This document shows positions 48,434 to 57,587 of a DNA stretch of 64,000 nt, piece by piece. The stretch spans positions 130,565-194,564 of the forward strand of contig NZ_LMJJ01000001.1 in assembly GCF_001429285.1 (NCBI RefSeq), in the 5' to 3' direction. Made by a program: the position numbers and the translations under genes. Numbering within the stretch: position 1 is the stretch's first letter; each line of letters opens with the position of its first letter. The notes beneath the pieces were generated by a model. The model was not told the origin of the DNA. It did not search any database and was given only the letters and a program-made list of their open reading frames with translations. The stretch comes from Ensifer sp. Root278 (lineage in GTDB: Bacteria; Pseudomonadota; Alphaproteobacteria; Rhizobiales; Rhizobiaceae).

Positions 48434-49256
48434 ATGTCTGCTTGAAACGGTAGCGCAGCAGGCGCCCCATACGGCGCAGCATCGGGACCGCGCTGAAGAA
48501 CTGGATCGCGATCCGCGCCATCGGTGACATGCGCGCGATCTGCGCGGCATCGTAGTTGTAAATGTCTTCGAGCAGTGTCAGCCCGGGCACGCCCCTCTCC
48601 AGCGACCGTGCGTCCTCGATCCCCCAACGAAGCTCAGCACCTGTTGCACGCAAGGACGGGTTGAAGCGCAGCAGTTCGATGCCGAGATGGCTGTAGGCGT
48701 CGAAGACGATCTCGCCGCCGGCAAGGCAGGTGACGACCCGTCGCAGGAGGTCCCGCACTTCCTGATCGCGAAGATAGGGCAGCACCCCTTCGGCGACGAC
48801 GATCGTCGGCCGATTGTCGGGGATGCGGTCGATCCAGTCCCGCTCGGTAATGGAGGAGGCGATTGCAGTGCAGCCGACGCGATCGGGAAAGAGGCGCTGC
48901 CGCAAGGCGATGACATCCGGAAAGTCGACGTCGAACCAGGCGACGGAGGAAGGCGGATCGAGCCGCAGGATCCGCGTGTCGAGGCCGCAGCCGAGGTTGA
49001 GCACGATCGCATCCGGATGGCTCGCGATGAAAGCCCTGGTCCATCGGTCGAGCAGATAGGCGCGCATCGCGATGCCGATCGTCATGTCGTGACCGACATC
49101 AGGCGCTTTCGCCTTGCCGTCGAGGCGCCGCAACAGCTCGGCAGCAAAGCGATCGTGCAGAAGAGAATCGGGTAGTGCGCTCTCCGCAGCCTTCGCTCGA
49201 AGCGTGATCAGCAGCGTTTCGCGCACGCCATGAAGGCCGATGCCCTCGGCTTCCAT
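48432..49256 (-). CDS. Leucine carboxyl methyltransferase-like SAM methyltransferase
   Basis: A 274-residue class I SAM methyltransferase of the LCMT/PPM family (also called Tcmp-type). The SAM site IVLNLGCGLDTRILRLD (about 83-99), VAWFDVDFPDVIALRQ (acidic loop) and EGVLPYLRDQEV (about 154-165) are hallmarks. The substrate is unknown; relatives in antibiotic clusters methylate carboxylates or hydroxyls. ATG 49256 is chosen because AGGAGG lies 6 bases upstream. It is convergent with the OmpA gene and near an MFS pump gene. Confidence 0.85.
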   Translation of the reverse strand: MEAEGIGLHGVRETLLITLRAKAAESALPDSLLHDRFAAELLRRLDGKAKAPDVGHDMTIGIAMRAYLLDRWTRAFIASHPDAIVLNLGCGLDTRILRLDPPSSVAWFDVDFPDVIALRQRLFPDRVGCTAIASSITERDWIDRIPDNRPTIVVAEGVLPYLRDQEVRDLLRRVVTCLAGGEIVFDAYSHLGIELLRFNPSLRATGAELRWGIEDARSLERGVPGLTLLEDIYNYDAAQIARMSPMARIAIQFFSAVPMLRRMGRLLRYRFKQT

Positions 49257-49354
49257 CGTTTCCTCCTGACCGCGCTCCATCGAATGAGTCGGGACGCCGC
49301 AGTCTTTTCGTTGCGACCCGCCGTCGTTTCGGCGGGCCGCATTGCCCGATAGGC

Positions 49355-50782
49355 TCACGCCACCGTGCGTCTCGCGCGCCGTACGCGCCTGGCGGTCAGC
49401 ACTGCCAGCACGGGCAGCAGCGCGAACAGACCGAAAAGCCAGGTCGTCGCGAGCGCCACGCCACCCTCCGACGACGCCTCGATCCCGGCGAGGTTGGCAG
49501 TCAGTCCGGCAAGCGCTGCGCCGAGTGCAGCGGCAAAGAGCTGGACAGTGGTGATCGAGCTCGATGCCTTCTCCGCTTCGCCCTCCGGCGCGAATTCGTA
49601 GACGGCGGTAACGATATGCGGCCAGGCAAAGCCCATGCCGAAGCCGACCGCGATGATGCCGACGCAGAGCGGCGCGGCGATCACCAGGAACTCTGCGCCT
49701 GCCATCGGCATGAACAGGGCGATCAGGGCCAGGCCGATAAAACCGAAGGCCGGACCGGCAAAGATTGTCTGTTTCGCCCGTTCTCCGTGCCAATGAGCAC
49801 TTGTCATCGATCCCGCCGTCCAGCCGATCGACATCAGCGCAGCGATATAGCCGGCCACCAGTGGCGATAGCCCATGCAATTCTTGCAGCAGGTACGGCAC
49901 ATAGATCTCCGGCTGCAGGCCGACCATCAGCAGGGTGATCGTAGCATAAAGGGCGGCCAGCGGGGAGGTGAGTGTGAAGCTGCCGGAGGGCAGAAGCTTG
50001 CCCGTCACTCGACGTTCGACGAATAGAAGGCTCAGGAACAGGAGGATCGCAACGCCGACGCAGCCGATCTGCTCCGAGGCCATCGTGCGCGTGCTCGCGA
50101 CCGAAAGCGCAAGTACGATGCCGACGAGGAGCAGGAGTTGCAGCAGAGGGAGCGGCGTGCGCTCCTCTTCGCCGGTGGCCTTGCGCGGCAGCGTCGAGAA
50201 GGCGAGTGCGGCAAGCAGCGCCGTCAGCGGCAGGAGAGACCAGAAGGCAACGCGCCAGGTGGAGAACTCGGCAAACATGCCGCCGATCGCGGGCCCGATC
50301 AAGGTCGCCGTTCCCCAGGTTGCCGAAATCAGCCCGATGGCGCGGGTCCAGAGTTCGGGCCGGAAGACCTGCCGGATCACGCCGTAGGCGAGCGCATAGA
50401 GCAGGCCGCCGCCGAAGCCCTGGATCGCGCGGCCGGCAAGCAGCATCGCCATCGAAGGGGCTGTGGCGCAGAAGAGCGTCCCCAGGCCGAAGACGAGCGC
50501 GCCGATCGCATAGGCGCCGCCGGCGCCGACGGCGCCGAGCAGCCGCGCCGACAATGCGGCGCCGAGGATCGAAGTCGCGACGAAGACGGTGGTGCTCCAG
50601 GCATAATATTCGAGCCCGCCGATCTCGCGCACGATCGACGGCATGATCGTCGTCACCACGTAGATGTTGAGCGCATGCAGCGCGACGCCGCCGCTGAGCA
50701 CCAGCGAATGCACGGCGTTTTCGCCCGTCAGCAGCGCGCGCCAGCCGGCTTCCTGTGGGGGAGCGGGAGTTTTTTCAAGCAT
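49355..50782 (-). CDS. MFS transporter (14-helix type drug exporter-like)
   Basis: A 475-residue MFS permease with about fourteen predicted helices. The first half has an inner motif LSARLLGAVGAGGAYAIG and AIQGFGGGLLYALAYGVIRQVF, which corresponds to motif C/loop signatures of the DHA2 (EmrB/QacA) drug-proton antiporters. It likely exports a small molecule, but no specificity can be inferred. It is upstream of the methyltransferase in the same direction (99-base gap) and downstream of the ECF41 pair. Confidence 0.87.
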   Translation of the reverse strand: MLEKTPAPPQEAGWRALLTGENAVHSLVLSGGVALHALNIYVVTTIMPSIVREIGGLEYYAWSTTVFVATSILGAALSARLLGAVGAGGAYAIGALVFGLGTLFCATAPSMAMLLAGRAIQGFGGGLLYALAYGVIRQVFRPELWTRAIGLISATWGTATLIGPAIGGMFAEFSTWRVAFWSLLPLTALLAALAFSTLPRKATGEEERTPLPLLQLLLLVGIVLALSVASTRTMASEQIGCVGVAILLFLSLLFVERRVTGKLLPSGSFTLTSPLAALYATITLLMVGLQPEIYVPYLLQELHGLSPLVAGYIAALMSIGWTAGSMTSAHWHGERAKQTIFAGPAFGFIGLALIALFMPMAGAEFLVIAAPLCVGIIAVGFGMGFAWPHIVTAVYEFAPEGEAEKASSSITTVQLFAAALGAALAGLTANLAGIEASSEGGVALATTWLFGLFALLPVLAVLTARRVRRARRTVA

Positions 50783-50870
50783 GTCAGTACCTCACGCAGG
50801 ACATCGCAAGCGAACGCGCACCGGCTCATCCGGTATCGGAAGATCGCGTTCGCTCGGCGGTGCCGCTATG

Positions 50871-51764
50871 TCAGTGGAGCGCAGCCTCGCCAAAATGCGT
50901 GAGCTTGTCCGGGTTGCGCATGATGAAGATGTCGTTGACGTTTCCGTCACGGTCATAGCCGAAGGCGACCGTCGCGGCGATCTCGTTTTTCGCCTCGTCC
51001 CGAAGCACGATGCCGCGACCGCCATTGATGTCGCCGATTTCCCAGACGTAATGCGCCCAGTATTCGGTAAGCCGATCGATGATGAAGGCGAGCACGGTCT
51101 CCTTGCCGGAGAGCACGCCAAGCACGGTCGCCACCTTGCCGCCGCCGTCGGCCGTCAGCTTCACGTCGGCCGAAAGCAGCGTCGTAAGTCCGGCGACGTT
51201 GCCGCCGTGGATTGCCTGGTGGAACGCGGATAGCAGCTCATCCTGGCGCTCGCGCGGGGTCTGGTGCCGGGTTTTCTCCAGGCCGATATTCGTCTTGGCG
51301 CGCGATACCAGCTTGCGGGCGGCCGTCTCCTGCATGTCCAGGGTTTCCGCCACCTCGTCATAGGGCTGGCCGAAAATCTCGTGCAGCAGATACGCTGCGC
51401 GCTCCTTCGGTGTCAGCCGCTCGAGCATCAAAAGGAATGCGGTGGTGAGCGAGGAGGTCAGCGCCAGCTTCTCCTCGGCATTGTCGTCGCTTGTCGTGTG
51501 GATCGGCTCGGGCAGCCACGCGCCGACATAGTCGACGCGTTTGCGGTGCGCGGCCTTCAGCAGATCCAGGCAGCGGCGCGTGCAGGCGGTCGTCAGCCAA
51601 GCCGCCGGCGTTTCGATCGATGCCCTGTCGACCTCCTGCCATTTCAGGAACGTGTCTTGCACCGCGTCTTCTGCATCGGCGCGCGAGCCGAGGATGCGGT
51701 AGGCAAGGCCGAGGAGGCGCGGGCGCGCCTCCTCGAAGATCTGCATGTGCTGCCTGTCATTCAT
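50871..51764 (-). CDS. ECF41 family sigma factor
   Basis: A 297-residue ECF sigma factor with region 2 (about 12-75, YRILGSRADAEDAVQDTFLKW), region 4 (about 115-170, LTPKERAAYLLHEIFGQPYDEVAETLDM) and a C-terminal SnoaL-like domain (about 185-290). The three ECF41 hallmarks are present: WLPEP in the linker, DGGGK and NPDKL. In this family the C-terminal domain controls the sigma factor in place of an anti-sigma factor. It starts 1 base after a carboxymuconolactone decarboxylase-like gene, the standard ECF41 partner. Confidence 0.93.
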   Translation of the reverse strand: MNDRQHMQIFEEARPRLLGLAYRILGSRADAEDAVQDTFLKWQEVDRASIETPAAWLTTACTRRCLDLLKAAHRKRVDYVGAWLPEPIHTTSDDNAEEKLALTSSLTTAFLLMLERLTPKERAAYLLHEIFGQPYDEVAETLDMQETAARKLVSRAKTNIGLEKTRHQTPRERQDELLSAFHQAIHGGNVAGLTTLLSADVKLTADGGGKVATVLGVLSGKETVLAFIIDRLTEYWAHYVWEIGDINGGRGIVLRDEAKNEIAATVAFGYDRDGNVNDIFIMRNPDKLTHFGEAALH

Positions 51765-51765
51765 G

Positions 51766-52197
51766 TCAGTGCCTCGAAATCTGGATGCGGTTCCAAAGGT
51801 TGATCATCGCCACCGTCGAGGTGATGACGCTGATCTCCTTCTCGCTGAAGTGCTGGCGCAGCTCGGCGCGGAGCGGTGCGAAGTCGGTGCGCGGTTCGAG
51901 TTCGGTCAGCGCTTCGGTCCAGGCAAGCGCTGCCTTCTCGCGCGGTGTGAAATCATTCACCTGGTCCCAGACGATGATTCGGTCGAGCCGTTCGTTGCTC
52001 TCGCCCTCGGCGCGGGATTCCTTGGTGTGCATCTTCACGCAGAAGCCGCAGCGGTTGATCTGCGAGGCGCGCAGCTGCACGAGATTGTGGATCGTCCGGT
52101 CGAGCCCGTGCAGGTCCATGGTCTTGTGCACATCGGCGAGCGCGCCGAGCACATCCGGGATTTCCTGTTCGTAGCGGACGGCTTTCGTATCGGTCAT
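51766..52197 (-). CDS. Carboxymuconolactone decarboxylase/AhpD-like protein
   Basis: A 143-residue protein of the CMD/AhpD family with the redox CxxC motif in NRCGFCVKMHTKESR (about 48-62), which includes the conserved His of AhpD-like proteins. It is probably an alkylhydroperoxidase-type enzyme. It is encoded directly before the ECF41 sigma factor (1-base spacing), the typical arrangement for this regulator-target pair. ATG 52197 has GGAG 8 bases upstream; the ECF41-like promoter sits at 52238. Confidence 0.92.
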   Translation of the reverse strand: MTDTKAVRYEQEIPDVLGALADVHKTMDLHGLDRTIHNLVQLRASQINRCGFCVKMHTKESRAEGESNERLDRIIVWDQVNDFTPREKAALAWTEALTELEPRTDFAPLRAELRQHFSEKEISVITSTVAMINLWNRIQISRH

Positions 52198-52237
52198 GGT
52201 CTCAACTCCATCGTTGTTGTGTTGCCTATGACCATGT

Positions 52238-52264
52238 GACGATTGACGTCGAAAGCCTGTGACG
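52238..52264 (-). promoter_or_regulatory. ECF41-type promoter upstream of the CMD-ECF41 pair
   Basis: On the minus strand CGTCACA and CGTC are separated by exactly 16 bases. This matches the known ECF41 target pattern TGTCACA-N16-CGTC except for the first base. It lies about 41 bases before the CMD start, so the sigma factor probably activates its own operon. Confidence 0.75.
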
Positions 52265-52365
52265 CGGCTCTACGATTTTTCTCGAAAATCGCCAAGAAAA
52301 ATACAGGTCCGCAATATTTAGATGAAATTTCAATGTGTTGGCGAGACGCGATTTCTCGCGGCGTA

Positions 52366-53418
52366 TCAGGCTTTCGGCGGGTAGCTGTGCTCGCCGCCGC
52401 GAAAATCGGTGACCGTGTAGCAGCCGCCGCCATCGGCCGCGATCGTCGCGGCGCTGATGACCGCCTTGCCGTGACCACCTGGAATGTCGAGGATGTAGGT
52501 CGGCTGGCAAAGGCCGGAGACCCGGCCGCGCAGGGCTGCGACCAGCGCCTGGCCTTCCTCGATCGACAGACGGAAATGGCTGGTGCCAGGGGCCAGATCC
52601 GGGTGATGAAGATAATAGGGCTTGATCCGTGTCTCGACGAAGGCGCGCATCAGGCTAGCCAGCACATCCGCGTCGTCGTTGACGCCCCTCAAGAGCACCG
52701 ACTGGCTGACCATGACGATGCCGGCATCGATCAGTCGTGCCGAGGCGGCGCGCGCCTCTTCAGTCAGCTCGCGCGGGTGGTTGGCGTGCAGAGCCACATA
52801 GGTCGCCTTGCCGTTAGCCTTCAGTGCAGCGATCAATTCGGCGTCGATGCGCGACGGCTCGACCACCGGTACGCGGGTGTGGAAGCGGACGATCTTCACA
52901 TGCGGGATCGGTTTCAGCCGTTCCATGAGCTCGGTGAGCCGCCGCGGCGACAGCACCAGGGGATCGCCGCCGGTGAGGATCACCTCCCAGATTTCCTCGT
53001 GTTCGGCGATGTAGGCGATCGCCGCATCGAGTTCGGCGGGTGTCAGCGTGCCGAGCCCCTGCGGCCCGACCATCTCGCGGCGGAAGCAGAAGCGGCAATA
53101 GACCGGGCAGACATGCACGGCCTTCAAGAGCACCCGATCCGGATAGCGATGGACGATGCCGGCAACGGGACTGTGCGGCTTGTCGCCGATCGGGTCTTCG
53201 CGCTCTTCGGGAAGCAGCGTCAGCTCGGCGGCATCGGGCACGAACTGCCGGGCGATCGGATCGGCGGGATCGGTGGGATCGATGAGGCCGGCAATGACAG
53301 GGCTGATCGCAACCGCATAACGCTCGGCGACGGCGGCAACCGCGGCCTCATTGCTGCGGTCGACGAGACCTGCCTCAACGAGCTCTCGCGCAGTCTTGAT
53401 CGGGCGATGTACGTTCAC
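52366..53418 (-). CDS. epmB: EF-P beta-lysylation protein EpmB
   Basis: EpmB is the radical SAM lysine 2,3-aminomutase that makes (R)-beta-lysine for EF-P modification. The 350-residue protein has the CxxxCxxC cluster motif in VHVCPVYCRFCFRREMVG (about 104-120), ILTGGDPLVLS and, near the C-terminus, DIPGGHGKAVI with the Lys expected to bind PLP. GTG at 53418 overlaps the epmA stop (GTGA), so the two are coupled. Short length favours EpmB over catabolic lysine 2,3-aminomutase. Confidence 0.92.
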   Translation of the reverse strand: MNVHRPIKTARELVEAGLVDRSNEAAVAAVAERYAVAISPVIAGLIDPTDPADPIARQFVPDAAELTLLPEEREDPIGDKPHSPVAGIVHRYPDRVLLKAVHVCPVYCRFCFRREMVGPQGLGTLTPAELDAAIAYIAEHEEIWEVILTGGDPLVLSPRRLTELMERLKPIPHVKIVRFHTRVPVVEPSRIDAELIAALKANGKATYVALHANHPRELTEEARAASARLIDAGIVMVSQSVLLRGVNDDADVLASLMRAFVETRIKPYYLHHPDLAPGTSHFRLSIEEGQALVAALRGRVSGLCQPTYILDIPGGHGKAVISAATIAADGGGCYTVTDFRGGEHSYPPKA

Positions 53419-54467
53419 GGCTGCGTCTCCGCCACCGGTGCCCAGAGCACCTGGTCGATACGCGACGCACCGGTTGCAAGCATCACCAGCCGGTCGAAGC
53501 CAAGCGCAATGCCGCTCGCTTCGGGCATGATCGCGAGTGCTGCCAGGAAATCCTCGTCGAGCGGGTAGGTCTCGCCGTAGACACGCGCCTTTTCCGCCAT
53601 TTCCATCTCGAAGCGCCGGCGTTGTTCGGCGGCATCCGTCAACTCGCCGAAGGCATTGGCGAGCTCGACGCCGCAGGCATAGAGCTCGAAGCGCTCGGCG
53701 ACGCGCCGGTCGCGCGCGGCCGGTCGCGCCAGCGCCGCTTCGGCAGTCGGGTATTCGTCGAGGATCGTCGCACGGCCGAAGCCGAGATGCGGCTCGACCT
53801 TTTCCACGAGCACGCGGCTGAAGAGATCGGCCCAGGTGTCGTCGGAGGCGACCCGAAGTCCGGCTGCGGTCATAGCTGCGGCGAGGCGCTCGCGGTCGGT
53901 CTCGCCGTCGGCGGCGACCGAGGTCAGCAGGTCGATGCCGGCAAAGCGCTCGAAGGCGTCCGCGACGCTCAGCCGCTCGGGCTTGGCGAAGGGGTCGCAG
54001 ATGTGTCCCTGGAAGGTGAATTGTTTGGCCCCGGTGGTCTCTGCCGCAAGAGCGAGGATCTCGGCGCAGTCGCGCATCAGCGCCTCGTAGCTTTCGCCGG
54101 CGCGGTACCATTCGAGCATGGTGAATTCAGGGTGATGCAGCGGTCCACGCTCGCGGTTGCGGTAGACATGGGCGAAACAGGCGATGCGCCGTTCGCCGGC
54201 GGAAAGCAGCTTCTTGCAGGCAAATTCCGGCGAGGTGTGCAGATAGAGTGGATGGCTCGATCCGTCGTGATGGAGAGCCTCCGTCGCGAAGGCGTGCAGA
54301 TGCGCCTCGTTGCCGGGCGAGACCTGCAGCGTCGCCGTGTCCACCTCGATGAAATCGCGTGTCTCGAAGAACCGGCGCAGGGCCGATTGGATCCGGTTGC
54401 GGCCGAGAAGAAACGGGCGCCGGTCGGCATGGACATCGGGTGTCCACCAGGGTGAGGCATGCGACAT
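53415..54467 (-). CDS. epmA: EF-P lysine ligase EpmA (GenX/PoxA)
   Basis: EpmA is a truncated class II lysyl-tRNA synthetase relative that attaches beta-lysine to EF-P. The 350-residue protein has only the catalytic domain: motif 1 (about 30-45), motif 2 [23 protein letters not shown] (about 94-116) and motif 3 [14 protein letters not shown] (about 320-333). No anticodon-binding domain is present, as expected for GenX/EpmA. It is coupled to epmB and divergent from efp, 160 bases away. Confidence 0.93.
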   Translation of the reverse strand: MSHASPWWTPDVHADRRPFLLGRNRIQSALRRFFETRDFIEVDTATLQVSPGNEAHLHAFATEALHHDGSSHPLYLHTSPEFACKKLLSAGERRIACFAHVYRNRERGPLHHPEFTMLEWYRAGESYEALMRDCAEILALAAETTGAKQFTFQGHICDPFAKPERLSVADAFERFAGIDLLTSVAADGETDRERLAAAMTAAGLRVASDDTWADLFSRVLVEKVEPHLGFGRATILDEYPTAEAALARPAARDRRVAERFELYACGVELANAFGELTDAAEQRRRFEMEMAEKARVYGETYPLDEDFLAALAIMPEASGIALGFDRLVMLATGASRIDQVLWAPVAETQP

Positions 54468-54627
54468 GATCGGTTCAGTCCAGGCTTTCTTCGCGCAGAC
54501 AGCGGCTCAGGCTGGCTATTTGCACGAAATTAGGGTAGTTGCGGCGCGAAATCCTTCTTTCCGCGTCCTTCAGGGCCAGTGTTTCCGGCCCGCGGTGTCG
54601 CGCATACCTCTGTTACAAGGAAGACTA

Positions 54628-55197
54628 ATGGTCAAGGTCATCGCTTCATCTGTCCGTAAGGGCAACGTTCTCGACGTCGACGGCAAGCTCTATGTCGTGC
54701 TTACCGCCCAGAACTTCCACCCGGGCAAGGGCACGCCGGTGACCCAGGTCGACATGCGCCGCATTTCCGACGGCGTGAAGGTCTCCGAGCGCTACCGCAC
54801 GACCGAACAGGTCGAGCGCGCCTTCGTCGAAGACCGCGAGCACACCTTCCTCTATGAAGATGCCGAAGGCTTCCACTTCATGAACCCGGAAAGCTATGAC
54901 CAGCTGGTCATGAGCACCGACGACATCGGCGACCTCAAGGCCTACCTGCAGGAAGGCATGGCCTGCATTCTTTCGGTGCACGAAGGTCTGGCGATCGCCA
55001 TCGACCTGCCGCGTCACGTGACGCTCGAAATCACCGAGACCGAGCCGGTCGTCAAGGGCCAGACGGCATCGTCGTCCTACAAGCCGGCGGTTCTCTCGAA
55101 CGGCGTCCGCACGCTGGTTCCGCCGCACATCCAGGCCGGCACCCGCGTCGTCATCGCGACGGAAGACGGTTCCTACGTCGAGCGCGCCAAGGACTGA
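54628..55197 (+). CDS. efp: Elongation factor P
   Basis: EF-P relieves ribosome stalling at polyproline stretches. The 189-residue product has the KOW-like N-domain with Lys34 in FHPGKGTP, the residue that EpmA modifies, and two OB domains. ATG 54628 follows CAAGGAAGACTA. It is encoded next to its modifying enzymes EpmA and EpmB, so a lysylated EF-P is very likely; a rhamnosylated EF-P would carry Arg here. A terminator follows. Confidence 0.97.
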   Translation: MVKVIASSVRKGNVLDVDGKLYVVLTAQNFHPGKGTPVTQVDMRRISDGVKVSERYRTTEQVERAFVEDREHTFLYEDAEGFHFMNPESYDQLVMSTDDIGDLKAYLQEGMACILSVHEGLAIAIDLPRHVTLEITETEPVVKGQTASSSYKPAVLSNGVRTLVPPHIQAGTRVVIATEDGSYVERAKD

Positions 55198-55219
55198 GGC
55201 TAACGCCGAATAACAGTTG

Positions 55220-55257
55220 AACGGGGACGGTGGCGAAGGCTGCCGTCCCCGTTTTCG
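55220..55257 (+). terminator. efp terminator
   Basis: AACGGGGACGG and CCGTCCCCGTT pair around a 12-base loop and are followed by TTCG-rich sequence with a T run. Confidence 0.82.
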
Positions 55258-55362
55258 TTCCGGGAAGAGCTTGATGAGCAACCAGAAATTTAAGGGGAGC
55301 ATTTCGAAAAACGGGTGCTAGGATGCCGGCGCTGATACGACAGTTGTCTCAAGAGGGCCTGC

Positions 55363-56604
55363 ATGTTCCCATTGTCGCATATGATGAAGTCGTTCATTCG
55401 CAAGGGTCGCCTGACGGTGATCGACGCCGACGGCAAGCGCCACGTCTTTTCCGGCACGCCCGGACCGGAGGTGACGATGCGGCTCACGGACAAGAAGCTC
55501 TACCGCAGCCTCGTCTTCAACGCTGAACTCGCCGCCGGCGAAGCCTATATGGACGGCACCATGCGCTTCGAGGAGGGCTCGACGCTCAGGGACTTCCTGA
55601 CGCTTTTCTCGATCAATCGGCTGTCGCTCGGGTCCTATCCGATCCAGAAACTTCTGCGGGCGGTGAAGATGCGGTTCCGCAAGCGGCAGCAGGCCAATCC
55701 CAAGGGCAAGGCGCAGCAGAACGTCGCGCATCACTACGATCTCGGCAACGAATTCTACAAGCTGTTCCTCGACGAGAACATGCTCTACTCCTGCGCCTAT
55801 TTCCGCGAGCCCAACGAGACGCTCGAAAAGGCCCAGCGCAACAAGCTGAGGCTGCTCGCCTCCAAGCTCTGCCTGGAACCCGGCATGAAGGTGCTGGATA
55901 TCGGCTGCGGCTGGGGCGATCTCGCGATGTACCTTGCCGAGCTCGCGGATGTGCAGGTGCTCGGCGTGACGCTTTCCAAGGAGCAGCAGGCGCTTGCCAC
56001 CGAACGGGCGCGGAAGGCAGGTCTAGGGGACCGGGTGCGTTTCGAGCTTAAGGATTACCGCGATGTCCAGGGGCCCTTCGACCGCATCGTTTCGGTCGGC
56101 ATGTTCGAACATGTCGGCGTGCATCACTATGACGAGTTCTTCAAGAAGCTGAATGCGCTGATGCCGGATGACGGCCTCGCGGTGCTGCATTCGATCGGTC
56201 ACATGAGCCCCCCCGGCATGGCGAGCTCCTGGCTTCGGAAATACATCTTCCCGGGCGCCTATTCGCCGGCGCTCTCGGAGGTCTTCGAGGTGGTCGAGCG
56301 CAACAGTCTTTGGGTCACGGATCTCGAATTCTTGCGGGTGCACTACGCCACGACGCTCGCCCATTGGGGCGCGCGCTTCGAGGCCAACCGCGACAAGGTG
56401 ATCGGGCTTTATGACGAGCGCTTCGCCCGCATGTGGGAGTTCTATCTGATCAGCGCCGAGATGATGTTCCGCACCGGCAGCCAGCTCGTCTTTCACATGC
56501 AGCTCTCGCGCTCGCGCGATGCGGCGCCGATCGTGCGCGATTACATCACCGATCGTCAGCGCGATTTCATGGCCCGCGAACAGGCGCTCGCCCTCAACCT
56601 TTGA
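55363..56604 (+). CDS. cfa: Cyclopropane-fatty-acyl-phospholipid synthase
   Basis: Cfa methylenates cis double bonds of membrane phospholipid acyl chains using SAM, often in stationary phase and acid stress. The 413-residue protein has an N-terminal lipid-binding region (about 1-110), the HHYDLGNEFYKLFLDENMLYSCAYF motif (about 127-152), the SAM site VLDIGCGWGDLA (about 178-189) and EHVGVHHY (about 248-256). Rhizobia usually have two cfa paralogues; which one this is cannot be told here. AGAGGG lies just before the ATG at 55363. Confidence 0.93.
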   Translation: MFPLSHMMKSFIRKGRLTVIDADGKRHVFSGTPGPEVTMRLTDKKLYRSLVFNAELAAGEAYMDGTMRFEEGSTLRDFLTLFSINRLSLGSYPIQKLLRAVKMRFRKRQQANPKGKAQQNVAHHYDLGNEFYKLFLDENMLYSCAYFREPNETLEKAQRNKLRLLASKLCLEPGMKVLDIGCGWGDLAMYLAELADVQVLGVTLSKEQQALATERARKAGLGDRVRFELKDYRDVQGPFDRIVSVGMFEHVGVHHYDEFFKKLNALMPDDGLAVLHSIGHMSPPGMASSWLRKYIFPGAYSPALSEVFEVVERNSLWVTDLEFLRVHYATTLAHWGARFEANRDKVIGLYDERFARMWEFYLISAEMMFRTGSQLVFHMQLSRSRDAAPIVRDYITDRQRDFMAREQALALNL

Positions 56605-57424
56605 ACGGGTGATCGCCGTCGCCGTTCCAGCGCAGCCGCTTGTAGTCGAAGCCGAATTCGAGCGTCGGCTTGACGATCGCGAAGAAGGGCGAGAGGTCGA
56701 AATCCCTGGGCGTATAGAGCGAGTGGTGCCGGATGTGCAGGATCTCCTCGCGCGAATAGGTCGAGGTCGCCGCCGCCCGCCCGGGCGCGCGTGTGACTTC
56801 CGGCAGGATCGGATAGCGGATCTGCTCGAAGGCGGCAGCAATCAGCGTCGAGCAGATCGCCCGCGTCGGATCGCCGGAGCCGAAGGCAAGCAGGCGCCGC
56901 CGCCAGCGCACCGGCACCGGCGGGGTCGGCATGAAGTAGCGCAGCATGTCGAGGATGTTCTTCAGGTCATACTTCATCCCGAGCCGCGAGATCATGAAGC
57001 CGACGAGCGCCGTGCGATCATCCGGCGTCAGCGCGATCGGCCGGCAGATGCGCGTGTTGAACGACGCGTATTTCTTCAGCGGCACCGCAACACAACCCTC
57101 GCCGATATTGACCTCGATGAGTTGTGGCCGCTCGATGACCGGCAGCGTTGCCTGGTCGAGCGTCAACGGCATCTGGTCGCCGGCAAAGAACGCGGCGTGT
57201 GACCAGGTCGATTGCGTCAGATACTTGATCGCCGCCGAAACCCTCTGGTTGCCCTCGATCAGGAGAACGTCGCCCGGGCGCAGCGTGCGCGCCAGGGTTT
57301 CCTGATCGGAAGGGGTGTAGGGCTCGTAGCCGGATGTCTGCGCTTGCAGCCGCGCGGCAAGCCTGGCTCCAAGCCGATCCAGTAACGTGTCCTTGCTTTC
57401 GGAAAGCGGATAGATGGTCCTCAT
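56594..57424 (-). CDS. YiiX/YebB-like permuted NlpC/P60 hydrolase
   Basis: A 276-residue cytoplasmic protein of the permuted papain-like (YiiX/YebB) group. LRPGDVLLIEGNQRVSAAIKYLTQSTWSHAAFFAGD (about 48-84) holds the catalytic His, and GDPTRAICSTLIAAAFEQI (about 205-224) the catalytic Cys, in the permuted order. The substrate is unknown; a bound lipid or peptide amide is possible. Its stop codon overlaps the end of cfa by 11 bases, tail to tail. Confidence 0.82.
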   Translation of the reverse strand: MRTIYPLSESKDTLLDRLGARLAARLQAQTSGYEPYTPSDQETLARTLRPGDVLLIEGNQRVSAAIKYLTQSTWSHAAFFAGDQMPLTLDQATLPVIERPQLIEVNIGEGCVAVPLKKYASFNTRICRPIALTPDDRTALVGFMISRLGMKYDLKNILDMLRYFMPTPPVPVRWRRRLLAFGSGDPTRAICSTLIAAAFEQIRYPILPEVTRAPGRAAATSTYSREEILHIRHHSLYTPRDFDLSPFFAIVKPTLEFGFDYKRLRWNGDGDHPFKG

Positions 57425-57555
57425 CGAGGCGATCGCTCCGGAAATGAAGGGAATTCGCGAGAGCCTTCATCGTGGCTCAGCCGCAACACTCTGTCGAGAG
57501 ATTGTCGCATGATTGCATGGCTTTGGCCTTGACGGTGCCGTCTCGGTTTTCTATT

Positions 57556-57572
57556 TTTAGAATTATTCTAAA
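57556..57572. promoter_or_regulatory. Irr box (ICE motif) upstream of mbfA
   Basis: TTTAGAATTATTCTAAA is a perfect 17-base palindrome about 16 bases before the mbfA start. It matches the Irr iron control element described in Bradyrhizobium and Agrobacterium. Irr bound there would repress mbfA when iron is scarce. Confidence 0.85.
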
Positions 57573-57587
57573 GAAGGTTTTCTCCCA

